64,000 bases of DNA. It comes from Oricola cellulosilytica. GTDB taxonomy: Bacteria; Pseudomonadota; Alphaproteobacteria; Rhizobiales; Rhizobiaceae. Positions within the stretch are counted from its first letter, which is position 1. The number at the start of each line of letters is the position of its first letter. Below are positions 15,993 to 24,389 of the stretch, piece by piece. Location: contig NZ_JAINFK010000002.1 of NCBI RefSeq assembly GCF_019966575.1, positions 356,232 through 420,231 of the forward strand, given 5' to 3'. The position numbers and the translations under genes were made by a program. The notes beneath the pieces are model-generated. The model was not told the origin of the DNA and did not search any database. It was given only the letters and a program-made list of their open reading frames with translations.

Positions 15993-17759
15993 TCAGGCCC
16001 GCATGTCGGCAGGATCAATGCCCGCAACGGCAACCGGTTTCTTCATCGCATCACGGCGGAACGGTTCCCCCAGCTCCTGGTTGATCATCGCCTCGATCAA
16101 GGTCGTCTTACCATGCTTCATCTGGTCTTCGATCGCCTTGTCGAGGGCCGAAGTAAGCTCGTCCATCGTGAACGCCTGAACACCCTCCAGTCCACAGGCT
16201 TTCGCGATCCCCGCATATGAGACATCCGTATCAAGCTCGGTCCCGATGAAATTGTCGTCGTACCAAAGGGTCGAATTGCGCTTCTCCGCGCCCCACTGGT
16301 AGTTGCGGAAAACGATTTGCGTGATTGCGGGCCACTCGCCACGACCTATCGCCGTGAGTTCCGTGACCGCGATGCCGAAAGCACCGTCCCCGGAGAAGCC
16401 CACAACGGGAACGTCGGGACACCCGATCTTGGCGCCCACGATCGACGGGAGGCCGTATCCGCAGGGACCGAACAGGCCCGGCGCAAGGTATTTCCGGCCC
16501 ACGTCGAACGTCGGATACGCATTACCGATAGCGCAATTGTTGCCGATGTCCGACGATATGATCGCGTCGCGCGGAAGCGCCGATTGGATCGCACGCCACG
16601 CCATGCGCGGACTCATCCAGTCAGGCTTGGCGTCGCGGGCGCGCTGGTTCCATGTAGTGCCGGGATCATCCTCCTCGTGGTCCATCGAGGAGAGTTCCTG
16701 GGCCCAAGCCGATTTGGTCTGCGCAATCCGCGCCTTGCGTTCTTGCCGGCCTGAATCGCCAGCCGTGTCGCTTAGCCGCGCGAGAATGCCATGCGCGACC
16801 TTGTCGGCATCGCCGACGATGCCCACGCTGACAGGTTTCGTCAGTCCAATGCGGTCCGGGTTGATGTCCACCTGAATTATCGCCGCGTCCTTTGGCCAGT
16901 AATCGATGCCGTAACCGGGAAGAGTGGAAAATGGATTGAGGCGCGTGCCGAGTGCAAGAACGACGTCCGCCTGCGCAATCAACTGCATTGCCGCCTTTGA
17001 TCCATTGTATCCGAGCGGTCCCGCAAAAAGGGGATGCGAACCGGGAAATGCGTCATTGTGCTGATATCCGCAGCAGACCGGCGCATCCAGACGTTCAGCG
17101 AGCGTCATCGACGCCTCGATGGCGCCCGCAAGCACGACCCCCGCTCCGTTGAGAATAACAGGAAACCTGGATTTGGAGAGAAGAGCGGCGGCACGTTCGA
17201 GCGCCTCGTCTCCGCCTGACGGCCGCTCGAAATCGACAATCGCCGGCATTTGGATATCGATTACCTGCGTCCAGAAATCGCGCGGCATGTTTATCTGCGC
17301 CGGGGCGGAGGCGCGTTTGGCATGCAGAATGACGCGGTTCAGGACTTCGGCCACGCGGGAGGGATCGCGAACCTCTTCCTGATACGCGACCATATCCTTG
17401 AACAGAGCCATCTGCTCGACTTCCTGGAATCCCCCCTGCCCCATGGTTTTGTTGGCCGCCTGGGGAGTGACAAGAAGAAGAGGAGTATGGTTCCAGTATG
17501 CCGTCTTTACCGCCGTAACGAAGTTGGTGATACCGGGACCGTTCTGCGCGATCATCATCGACATCTTGCCGGTGGCGCGGGTGTAGCCATCTGCCATCAT
17601 GCCGCCGGAACCTTCATGTGCACAGTCCCAGAAGGTAATGCCGGCCTTCGGAAACAAATCGGAAATCGGCATGAAGGCCGAGCCGATAATACCAAAAGCA
17701 TGCCGGATGCCATGGCGCTGCAGCACTTTGACGAAAGCTTCCTCGGTCGTCATTTTCAT
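15993..17759 (-). CDS. xsc: Sulfoacetaldehyde acetyltransferase
   Basis: This thiamine-diphosphate enzyme converts sulfoacetaldehyde plus phosphate into sulfite and acetyl phosphate, the C-S bond cleaving step of taurine degradation. The 588 residues show the ThDP Glu region (EGSGGMMADGYTRATGK near residue 38) and the Mg-ThDP motif starting GDGAFGIAV and ending FRNYQWG. The N-terminus MKMTTEEAFVKVLQRHGI matches known Xsc proteins. I therefore start at 17759, with GGGAG nine bases upstream, rather than at 17792. ackA follows 119 bases downstream, and tauR lies upstream on the same strand. Confidence 0.96.
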   Translation of the reverse strand: MKMTTEEAFVKVLQRHGIRHAFGIIGSAFMPISDLFPKAGITFWDCAHEGSGGMMADGYTRATGKMSMMIAQNGPGITNFVTAVKTAYWNHTPLLLVTPQAANKTMGQGGFQEVEQMALFKDMVAYQEEVRDPSRVAEVLNRVILHAKRASAPAQINMPRDFWTQVIDIQMPAIVDFERPSGGDEALERAAALLSKSRFPVILNGAGVVLAGAIEASMTLAERLDAPVCCGYQHNDAFPGSHPLFAGPLGYNGSKAAMQLIAQADVVLALGTRLNPFSTLPGYGIDYWPKDAAIIQVDINPDRIGLTKPVSVGIVGDADKVAHGILARLSDTAGDSGRQERKARIAQTKSAWAQELSSMDHEEDDPGTTWNQRARDAKPDWMSPRMAWRAIQSALPRDAIISSDIGNNCAIGNAYPTFDVGRKYLAPGLFGPCGYGLPSIVGAKIGCPDVPVVGFSGDGAFGIAVTELTAIGRGEWPAITQIVFRNYQWGAEKRNSTLWYDDNFIGTELDTDVSYAGIAKACGLEGVQAFTMDELTSALDKAIEDQMKHGKTTLIEAMINQELGEPFRRDAMKKPVAVAGIDPADMRA

Positions 17760-17845
17760 ATCGGTCGGCTCCCGTTCCGTGGCGCACGACACGCGTGCAA
17801 ACTGATCTCAATGGGCGGAGACTTACTTAAAACCGACGCATACGG

Positions 17846-17878
17846 TTAGGGCCAGTGATATCGTCGGAATAATGCCAG
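17846..17878 (-). promoter_or_regulatory. Possible TauR boxes upstream of xsc
   Basis: Read on the minus strand, CTGGCATTAT (17878-17869) and CTGGCCCTAA (17855-17846) form a direct repeat at 23-base spacing, about 90-120 bases before the xsc start. The second copy differs by one base from the CTGGACYTAA motif that I recall for TauR; the first is weaker. A related CTGGACTTAT lies upstream of tpa. Confidence 0.4.
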
Positions 17879-17883
17879 ACCGG

Positions 17884-19338
17884 TCAGAACTGACTGGCAA
17901 TGAGCCGGATCCCTTCGGCGATCCTCGACGCTTCCACGGAGGAATAGGCGAGCCTGTAGAAGTTCCTTGGCGCATCTTTCGGATCAAAGAAAACGTGACC
18001 GGGCTCGATCAGCACACCAAGCGTGCGCAGCCTTTGCGCAGTTTCCTCGATATCGACATCGTCAGGCGCGCGCATCCAGAAGCTCGATCCGCCGGCAGTG
18101 TCCGACTGGGCGACCGTCAGACCGTGTTCCGCAATTGCACCGCGCATGACCGTGCGGCGGTTGGCGAAAGCCTGGCTCATGCGAGCCACCAAGGCATCAT
18201 AATGACCGAGAGACAGGAAATTGGCGACCGTGCGTTGTATCTGGCCCGGGGGATGGCGCAACACGGTCGCACGCAGCGCCCTCAGTTCGCGTATCAACGG
18301 TTCCGGCGCCACGACATAGCCAAGCCGCAGGCCTGGATATAGTGACTTGGAGAATGATCCGACATAGATAACGCGTCCTTCGCTATCGAGCGATTTGAGC
18401 GCCGGCGCCGGGGGCTTCGCGAAACTTATTTCGAACTCGTAGTCGTCCTCGACGATTACGTATTCGTTCTTCCGGGCGTGGTCGAGCAAGCCCTGCCGTC
18501 GCTCGAGAGGCATGGTGACGTTGGTCGGACAGTGATGGCTCGGCGTTGCGAAGACCGCATCGACCCCTTCGGGAAGGCCTTCATAGACAATGCCTTCGTC
18601 ATCCACCTGCGCTTGGATGAGTTTGCATCGGGTCTGTTCGAGGATCGCCCGCAGTCCCGGATAACCGGGATTTTCCATGGCGGCGGTCCGCCTCTGGGTA
18701 AGCAGGATTTGCGCACACAGCCAAAGCGCGTTCTGAGCGCCCAGCGTTACGAGAATTTCTTCGGGCCGCGCGAAAATGCCGCGTCTCGGCAGCGTGTAAA
18801 GCGCGATGAACTTAACCAGTTCCGGGTCATCACGTTCGTAATAGTCCGACGTAACATCAGAAAAATCTTTCTTTCCCAAGGCCTGCAGAGCGCAGAGCCT
18901 CCAGTTGTGATGGTCGAACAGCGTGTAATCGGCTTGCCCATAGATGAAGCGGTACGGGTAGTTCTGCCAATCGGACGGTTTCTCGGGAAGGACCTGGCTT
19001 GAGTAGCGCTGGCCGATCACCCGGTTCCATTCGATCGTCGGCCTGTCGGGTTGCGCAGTCGGTTCAAAGACCGCCCGCCGGGGCGCACTTTGAGACACGA
19101 AATAGCCCGACCGCCCTCGTGAACACAGATAATCGTCGGAAAGGAGTTCTCCATAAGCGAGCGTGACCGTGATCCGGCTTACCCCGAGATGATGAGACAA
19201 CTTTCGGCTCGATGGAAGCTTGTCGCCCGGATTGAAGCGCCCTGCCAGAATTCCCTGTGAAACGATGTGCTGGATCTGCTGCTGAAGACTGCCCTTGTAA
19301 TGCGGATCGAGAAAAAAGGCATCCGGCGCTATCTGCAT
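17884..19338 (-). CDS. tauR: TauR, MocR-type GntR/aminotransferase-like activator of taurine genes
   Basis: This 484-residue fusion regulator has an N-terminal GntR winged helix (about residues 12-80, with GDKLPSSRKLSHHLGVSR as the recognition region). It is joined to a fold-I aminotransferase-like domain that binds PLP, with the Lys in GSFSKSLYPGLRLGY near residue 325. Such proteins activate tpa and xsc when taurine is present. The assignment to TauR rests on its position between tpa and xsc. The initiating ATG at 19338 opens MQIAPDAFFLDP, typical for the family. It is codirectional with its targets rather than divergent. Confidence 0.88.
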   Translation of the reverse strand: MQIAPDAFFLDPHYKGSLQQQIQHIVSQGILAGRFNPGDKLPSSRKLSHHLGVSRITVTLAYGELLSDDYLCSRGRSGYFVSQSAPRRAVFEPTAQPDRPTIEWNRVIGQRYSSQVLPEKPSDWQNYPYRFIYGQADYTLFDHHNWRLCALQALGKKDFSDVTSDYYERDDPELVKFIALYTLPRRGIFARPEEILVTLGAQNALWLCAQILLTQRRTAAMENPGYPGLRAILEQTRCKLIQAQVDDEGIVYEGLPEGVDAVFATPSHHCPTNVTMPLERRQGLLDHARKNEYVIVEDDYEFEISFAKPPAPALKSLDSEGRVIYVGSFSKSLYPGLRLGYVVAPEPLIRELRALRATVLRHPPGQIQRTVANFLSLGHYDALVARMSQAFANRRTVMRGAIAEHGLTVAQSDTAGGSSFWMRAPDDVDIEETAQRLRTLGVLIEPGHVFFDPKDAPRNFYRLAYSSVEASRIAEGIRLIASQF

Positions 19339-19447
19339 GACCGGCCGTACTCCGCTTTAAAACCCGTCTCCGGCTCTTCGTAGCAGATTACGGCCGCTCG
19401 TTCATACCAGTTTTGTGAACTGCTGCCGAATCTGGATCGAATGCGGG

Positions 19448-20830
19448 TCAGCCAAAGACGCGGTCGAGCGCACCGTCGATCGCGTTCGAGATGGCATCAA
19501 TGTCACTCTCGGTGGCGATGAGCGCCGGGCTCAGGCACAGGGTATTGTTGAAGCCCGGCAGCGAGCGGTTGGTGGCGCCTATTATGACGCCCTGCGCCAT
19601 GCAGTCGGCAACCACCTCCTGCACCTTTTTCTCTTCGACCGGCTCCTTCGTGGCCCTGTCCACAACCAGTTCAGCCCCGCAGAACAGACCCTTGCCGCGC
19701 ACGTCTCCAATAACCTTGTGCTTCTCCATCAGCGTGCGGAGATTGTTCATCAGCCGTTCGCCCATGGCGTTCGTATTGTCGAGCAAGTCTTCATCTTCGA
19801 TGATGCGCATATTCTCCAGCGCGGCCGCCGGGCCGGCCGCGCAGCCTCCGAACGTGGAAATGTCCCGAAAATACGAAAGTGGATCGTTCGCATCGTCCTT
19901 GAACAGGTCGAAAACCGCCTCGGTCGTGACAGTGCAGGAAATCGCCGCATAACCCGAGGCCACGCCTTTTGCCATGGTCACGAAATCTGGTTCGATGCCG
20001 TAATTTTGGTAGCCGAACCACGCGCCCGTGCGCCCGACCCCGCACACCACCTCGTCTATGTGGATCAGTATGTCATGACGCTTGCAGATGTCCTGCACTT
20101 TTTCCCAATAACCCTTGGGCGGCGTAATGACACCGCCTCCGGCAGTAATTGGCTCGAGGCAGATCGCGCCGATCGTGTCAGGCCCCTCACGCAAGATGAC
20201 CTGCTCGATCGCGTCGGCGGCAGCTTCACCATAGTTCTCGGTCCCGCCATACTGGTCGCGATACTCGAGGCAATGCGGAACCTCGACAAATCCGGGTGTC
20301 ATCGGTCCGTACTGCGCCGCGCGCTGCGGCTGACCGCCGGCCGACAGCGCTGCGATCGTCGTGCCGTGATAATCGCGTTCGCGAAAGAGAATCTTGTACT
20401 TTCGCCCGTCATGTTTGCGATGCGCGATCTGGCGCACCATTTTGAAAACCTTCTCGTTCGCTTCAGACCCCGAGTTCGAATAGTAGACCCGGCTCATCCC
20501 GGGCATCTTCTCGATTAGCTTGCGCGCAAAGAGCGACCCGGGAATCGAGCCAGCCGAATTCGCAAAATAATTCATCCGAACGAGCTGGTCGCGCACGGCA
20601 TCGGCGATGCTCTCGCGGCCGTAACCGACATTGACGGTCCAAACCCCACCGGAAACAGCGTCGAGGTGCTCCTTGCCGGTCGCATCCCAGACCCGCATCC
20701 CCCGACCTTCCACGATCACGCGCGGGTCCACCGTCTCGAACATCCTGTGCTGAACAAGATGATGCCAGAGATGCATGCGGTCGGCTTCGACAATGTCGCG
20801 GATGTCGTTGGGGTTGATGCTCGTATTCAT
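19448..20830 (-). CDS. tpa: Taurine:pyruvate aminotransferase
   Basis: This class III PLP aminotransferase moves the amino group of taurine to pyruvate, giving sulfoacetaldehyde and alanine. The 460 residues include the family marks HLWHHLVQHRMFE near residue 20, DAVSGGVWTVNVGYGR, YYSNSGSEANE, the cofactor Asp in IHIDEVVCGVGRTG, and the PLP Lys in MAKGVASGYA. The frame is open farther upstream to 20920, but the ATG at 20830 gives the standard N-terminus. There is no alanine dehydrogenase gene nearby to recycle pyruvate. tauC lies 182 bases upstream, tauR 109 bases downstream. Confidence 0.95.
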   Translation of the reverse strand: MNTSINPNDIRDIVEADRMHLWHHLVQHRMFETVDPRVIVEGRGMRVWDATGKEHLDAVSGGVWTVNVGYGRESIADAVRDQLVRMNYFANSAGSIPGSLFARKLIEKMPGMSRVYYSNSGSEANEKVFKMVRQIAHRKHDGRKYKILFRERDYHGTTIAALSAGGQPQRAAQYGPMTPGFVEVPHCLEYRDQYGGTENYGEAAADAIEQVILREGPDTIGAICLEPITAGGGVITPPKGYWEKVQDICKRHDILIHIDEVVCGVGRTGAWFGYQNYGIEPDFVTMAKGVASGYAAISCTVTTEAVFDLFKDDANDPLSYFRDISTFGGCAAGPAAALENMRIIEDEDLLDNTNAMGERLMNNLRTLMEKHKVIGDVRGKGLFCGAELVVDRATKEPVEEKKVQEVVADCMAQGVIIGATNRSLPGFNNTLCLSPALIATESDIDAISNAIDGALDRVFG

Positions 20831-20933
20831 GGCTCGTGCTCGCGATCTGCGGCTTTCCCGCCGCCGGGTGGGAGTATCAGCATCGACATTGCACGACCCG
20901 ATGCGTGTCCACATGCCCACATGCGGGACAAGG

Positions 20934-20943
20934 ATAAGTCCAG
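20934..20943 (-). promoter_or_regulatory. Possible TauR box upstream of tpa
   Basis: On the minus strand this reads CTGGACTTAT, one base off the CTGGACYTAA motif recalled for TauR. It lies 104 bases upstream of the tpa ATG in the 182-base tauC-tpa gap. A second direct copy is not clear. Confidence 0.4.
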
Positions 20944-21012
20944 ATCGGATCGTGCCGGCAGCGAAATTGCCGCGCCTTTATCAGGCGGCTACCGGAACGT
21001 GCCGCCCGAACT

Positions 21013-22287
21013 TCAGCTTCGGCCCTTCCAAGGCACGAGGACGCTTTCGGCCTTGCGCATCAGGATATCGATGCCGAAGCCGATGACCCCGATGAGGATG
21101 ATACCCATCAACACGATATCAGTGAGCTGAAACTTGGACGCGACCATGATCATCATGCCCGCACCTTCCGAAGCTGCGACCAGTTCCGCGGCGACCACGG
21201 TTCCCCAGCACACACCCATGGCAACCCGTGCGCCGGTGAAGATTTCCGGCAGAGAGTTAGGCATGATGACGTGGCGCATGACCTGGAACTTGCTCGCCCC
21301 CAGCGAATAAGCGGCGTGCACCTTCGAAATATTGACGCCGGAGACACCGGCGCGCGCGGCAATAGCCATGATCCAGAGCGAGGCCAGGAACAGGAGGATG
21401 ATCTTGCCGGTCTCGCCGATCCCGAACCAGATAATCACGAGGGGGATGAGGGCTAGCGGCGGGACAGGACGCATGAATTCCACGATCGGTTCGAACCACC
21501 CGCGGAACCAGTCCGACAAGCCCATCGCGTAGCCCAACGGGATGCCCAGCAGCGCACCAAAAACGAAACCGGCGATCACGCGAAAAAGGGAGTAGCCTAG
21601 ATGCCGCCACAGGGTACTGTCGCGATATCCCTCATTGGCAATTTCCACCACTCGGCCGACCACGTCTTCGGGAGGCGGAAGCCAGATGGGCTCCATCTGA
21701 AGTCCCGAAGGGGGAGCAAAGCTGATGGCCCCCTTATCGGTGAGCGCAAACCTTCCGGTCTCAGTCCGGATCTCGTCTCCGGCCCCGATTGCTATGCCAT
21801 CGATGGCGACGACGCGCGCACCGTCCTTGCGTGTGACCTCGTCATTCCTATCAAACAGGATCGTGGCCGTGCGCGACGCGTTCATCGCGACGGCATCATC
21901 CTTGGCGATCCCCTCGCCCGGAGCGGCTTCAATACTCTCGGTTTCCTGGCCGAAATCGGCCACCTTCACATATACGGTGGCATCGTCGCGCACGCCGTCC
22001 GCGGTTTCCAATGTGTAGGTGAATGACGTTTCGCCGACGAACGGCCCGGGTGCATGCAGGAAACCCGGCACCCAGGACGAGCCGGTGAAAGAGCCCCAGA
22101 TCAAAAAGACGGTGGTCACCGACACGATGGACGCGATCCGGTTGGACGTTACGGCACTCTCGTCACCAAAGGTCACCGTTTTAAGGGAGGTGAAGTCTCG
22201 CGTTGTCTTGTGGACAAGAAATCGCACCGCGAGGAAGGACAGGACGAAGATCGCGACATAGACGAGAAGAATGACCGATCCGATCAT
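21013..22287 (-). CDS. tauC: Taurine ABC transporter permease with an extra periplasmic domain
   Basis: The permease of the taurine importer; 424 residues against about 275 usual for TauC. Residues 1-24 and about 52-70 form two extra membrane segments. Between them and the canonical permease lies an extracytoplasmic region (about 72-225) with a cadherin-like strand pattern (GETSFTYTLETADG, ATVYVKVADFG). The permease core starts near LGYSLFRVIAGFVFG and carries the ABC-docking EAA-like loop near AAYSLGASKFQVMRHVIMPN. Its ATG overlaps the tauB stop by four bases (ATGA), so the two are translationally coupled. Confidence 0.9.
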   Translation of the reverse strand: MIGSVILLVYVAIFVLSFLAVRFLVHKTTRDFTSLKTVTFGDESAVTSNRIASIVSVTTVFLIWGSFTGSSWVPGFLHAPGPFVGETSFTYTLETADGVRDDATVYVKVADFGQETESIEAAPGEGIAKDDAVAMNASRTATILFDRNDEVTRKDGARVVAIDGIAIGAGDEIRTETGRFALTDKGAISFAPPSGLQMEPIWLPPPEDVVGRVVEIANEGYRDSTLWRHLGYSLFRVIAGFVFGALLGIPLGYAMGLSDWFRGWFEPIVEFMRPVPPLALIPLVIIWFGIGETGKIILLFLASLWIMAIAARAGVSGVNISKVHAAYSLGASKFQVMRHVIMPNSLPEIFTGARVAMGVCWGTVVAAELVAASEGAGMMIMVASKFQLTDIVLMGIILIGVIGFGIDILMRKAESVLVPWKGRS

Positions 22288-23090
22288 TGTGCAGCCTCCG
22301 CGCGCCCCATGATCTCTTCTTCCATGTCCCAGATCATTTCCAGAATCTCCTCGCGAGTCCTGGCGTAGTCGGGGTGTTTCTTCACCTCGCGCAGGTCGGC
22401 GCCAACGCCCAGATCGGCGAAGGGCAAATTGTATTCCTTGTGGATCCGGCCGGGGCGCGGCGCCATGACCAGCAGGCGTTCGCCCAGAAGCAGCGCCTCC
22501 TCCACCGAATGTGTGATCAGGATGATTGTCTTGCCCGTCTCCTTCCAGAGCTTCAGTACAAGTCCCTGCATCTTCTCACGGGTCAGCGCATCCAGCGCGC
22601 CCAGCGGTTCGTCCATCAGGATCACGTCCGGGTCGTTGGCCAGGCAGCGGGCGAGCGCCACGCGCTGCTGCATGCCGCCGGAAAGTTCATAGATCGCCTT
22701 GTCCTTGAAATCACGCAGGCCGGTGACATTGAGCAGATGATCGACATGTGCGTCATATTGCGAGGGTCTCTGGCCCTCCATTCGTGGACCGAAGCTGACG
22801 TTGGAGCGCACATCCATCCATTCGAACAACGCGCCCTGCTGGAACACCATGCCTCGCTCGGCGGCGGGCCCTGTGACCTTGTGCCCGTTCATCACCACCT
22901 GCCCTTCGGTGGGGGCCAGGAAGCCCGCCACGATGTTCAGAAGAGTGGTCTTGCCGCAGCCCGAAGGCCCCAGCACGCTCATCAACTCGCCCTCGTTCAG
23001 ATGCAACGACACGTTCTTGAGTGCCTGCACCGAGCTCCCATTGGGCAGATCAAAGCGCATGGAGATATTCTCGATAGACAGTCCCGTCAT
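22284..23090 (-). CDS. tauB: Taurine ABC transporter ATP-binding protein
   Basis: The ATPase of the taurine/sulfonate importer, 268 residues. Walker A is GPSGCGKTT, the Q-loop region is GMVFQQGALFEW, the signature is LSGGMQQR, Walker B is VILMDEPLGALD and the switch His is in LITHSVEEA. I start at the ATG at 23090 (MTGLSIENISMRF), with AAAGGG upstream; the frame runs back to a GTG at 23126 that lacks a ribosome site. A short acidic tail (MEEEIMGRAEAAQ) extends past the usual end. It is followed by tauC with overlapping stop and start. Confidence 0.94.
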   Translation of the reverse strand: MTGLSIENISMRFDLPNGSSVQALKNVSLHLNEGELMSVLGPSGCGKTTLLNIVAGFLAPTEGQVVMNGHKVTGPAAERGMVFQQGALFEWMDVRSNVSFGPRMEGQRPSQYDAHVDHLLNVTGLRDFKDKAIYELSGGMQQRVALARCLANDPDVILMDEPLGALDALTREKMQGLVLKLWKETGKTIILITHSVEEALLLGERLLVMAPRPGRIHKEYNLPFADLGVGADLREVKKHPDYARTREEILEMIWDMEEEIMGRAEAAQ

Positions 23091-23187
23091 GGCCGCCCTT
23101 TGTGCTGGTGGTGTGGTCCGGGTCACCGGGAACTATCACGCAAATCGCAGCGGGCGTGAAACGCCCGCCGCGTGGGACGTTTCGCGT

Positions 23188-24192
23188 TTACATGCCACTC
23201 GCCGCCTGCAACGGGCCGGTGTTGACCGCGTTTTCATATGTGTCCAGCGCGCCGTCAATGCTGCCGGCCTCCACAAACACATCAGCTACGCCCTTCATGA
23301 AGGTTTGCGCATTGCCGCCCAACCACTTGTCCGAAAGTTGCTCCTCGACGGTCGGGAAGGTGAAAGTCGCCATGGTTTCGGCAGTCGCGGTCTCGTCCAT
23401 GCCGGCGTCTTTGGCGATCAAGGGAAGCATCTCGGCATGGTTCGCCTCGTCCGCCCACATGGCGTTGGCGTCCGCAGTTACCTTGAGGAATTTGGCGACC
23501 AAATCACCGTTCTCGGCCACCCAGCCAGCCGGGCCGGACGTGACGTCAAACACCAATATGCCCAACTCGGTCTTCTCGGCACCGGTCAAAAGCGTATTGC
23601 CGTGTTCGAGTGCGCGGCGCAACGAGCCGCCCCAGCCGCAGAACACGTCAACAGAGCCCTGAGCAATCGCAGCGGCACCGTCGGGCGGGTCCATGTCCAC
23701 CACATCCATGGAGGCCACGTCCACGCCGAAATGGTCCATCTGCTTCAGGAAGCCGTAATGCGCCGCCGTTCCTAGCGGCACGGCAACCTTTTTACCGGCC
23801 AGTTCTTCCGCATTCGTCTTGTCTATCTCGTGCTCGGACCGTACGACGCAGTTGTCGTTGTCGGCATAGGAAACCGCCACGTCGAGGATTTGCAGATCCT
23901 GGCCGGCGGATGTCGCAACCACAAAAGGCGGCACCCCTTGGCTGACCGACAGATTTACATCGCCAGATGCCATCGCCGCCGACATCTTGACGCCAGATTC
24001 GAAGCTGACCCAATTTATGTCGACACCCAACTCTTCCTCGTAGGTGCCTTTCTGCTTTGCGTATTCGAATGGCATCGGCCATTCGAGGAAATAAGCCACC
24101 GTGATTTCTTCCGCCCTCACCTGCGTCATGCTGAACATCGCCGCGCCGGCGGCGAGCATCGCGATGGCGGACTTGATGGTTCCTGATCTCAT
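23188..24192 (-). CDS. tauA: Taurine ABC transporter substrate-binding protein
   Basis: The periplasmic binding protein of the TauABC importer, 334 residues. The signal peptide (MRSGTIKSAIAMLAAG... cleaved near VRAEE) is followed by EITVAYFLEWPMPFEYAK and the typical two-lobe sulfonate/taurine-binding fold (GVDINWVSFESG, GDVNLSVSQGVPPF, GKKVAVPLGTAAHYGFL). The ATG at 24192 follows an excellent GGAGGAG site; upstream in-frame codons would add a non-signal leader. It is the first gene of the minus-strand tau run, divergent from the LysR gene at 24390, with the TTTCGA-N5-TCGAAA repeat in the shared promoter. Confidence 0.94.
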   Translation of the reverse strand: MRSGTIKSAIAMLAAGAAMFSMTQVRAEEITVAYFLEWPMPFEYAKQKGTYEEELGVDINWVSFESGVKMSAAMASGDVNLSVSQGVPPFVVATSAGQDLQILDVAVSYADNDNCVVRSEHEIDKTNAEELAGKKVAVPLGTAAHYGFLKQMDHFGVDVASMDVVDMDPPDGAAAIAQGSVDVFCGWGGSLRRALEHGNTLLTGAEKTELGILVFDVTSGPAGWVAENGDLVAKFLKVTADANAMWADEANHAEMLPLIAKDAGMDETATAETMATFTFPTVEEQLSDKWLGGNAQTFMKGVADVFVEAGSIDGALDTYENAVNTGPLQAASGM

Positions 24193-24331
24193 ATCGTACT
24201 CCTCCCTGTTGTCGCGTTGACCGCAGTTCCGCTGGGGCAGATCTGCAGTGAATATGGACCACGACCATTCCGCAACTTTTTCGAAGGCGGTGTCCAAAAA
24301 AAACGTCATCTCCCAGAAGGCTGAATTATAG

Positions 24332-24348
24332 TTTCGATAAAATCGAAA
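24332..24348. promoter_or_regulatory. Inverted repeat TTTCGATAAAATCGAAA in the tauA/lysR divergent promoter
   Basis: A perfect palindrome TTTCGA-N5-TCGAAA, 42 bases before the LysR start and 140 before tauA. It contains a T-N11-A core typical of LysR sites. A further half site TCGAAACC lies at 24356-24363. The same TTTCGA-N5-TCGAAA repeats at 25480-25496. Confidence 0.6.
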
Positions 24349-24389
24349 TAATTGGTCGAAACCCTCACGAATCCGGGTAATATGCCGTC

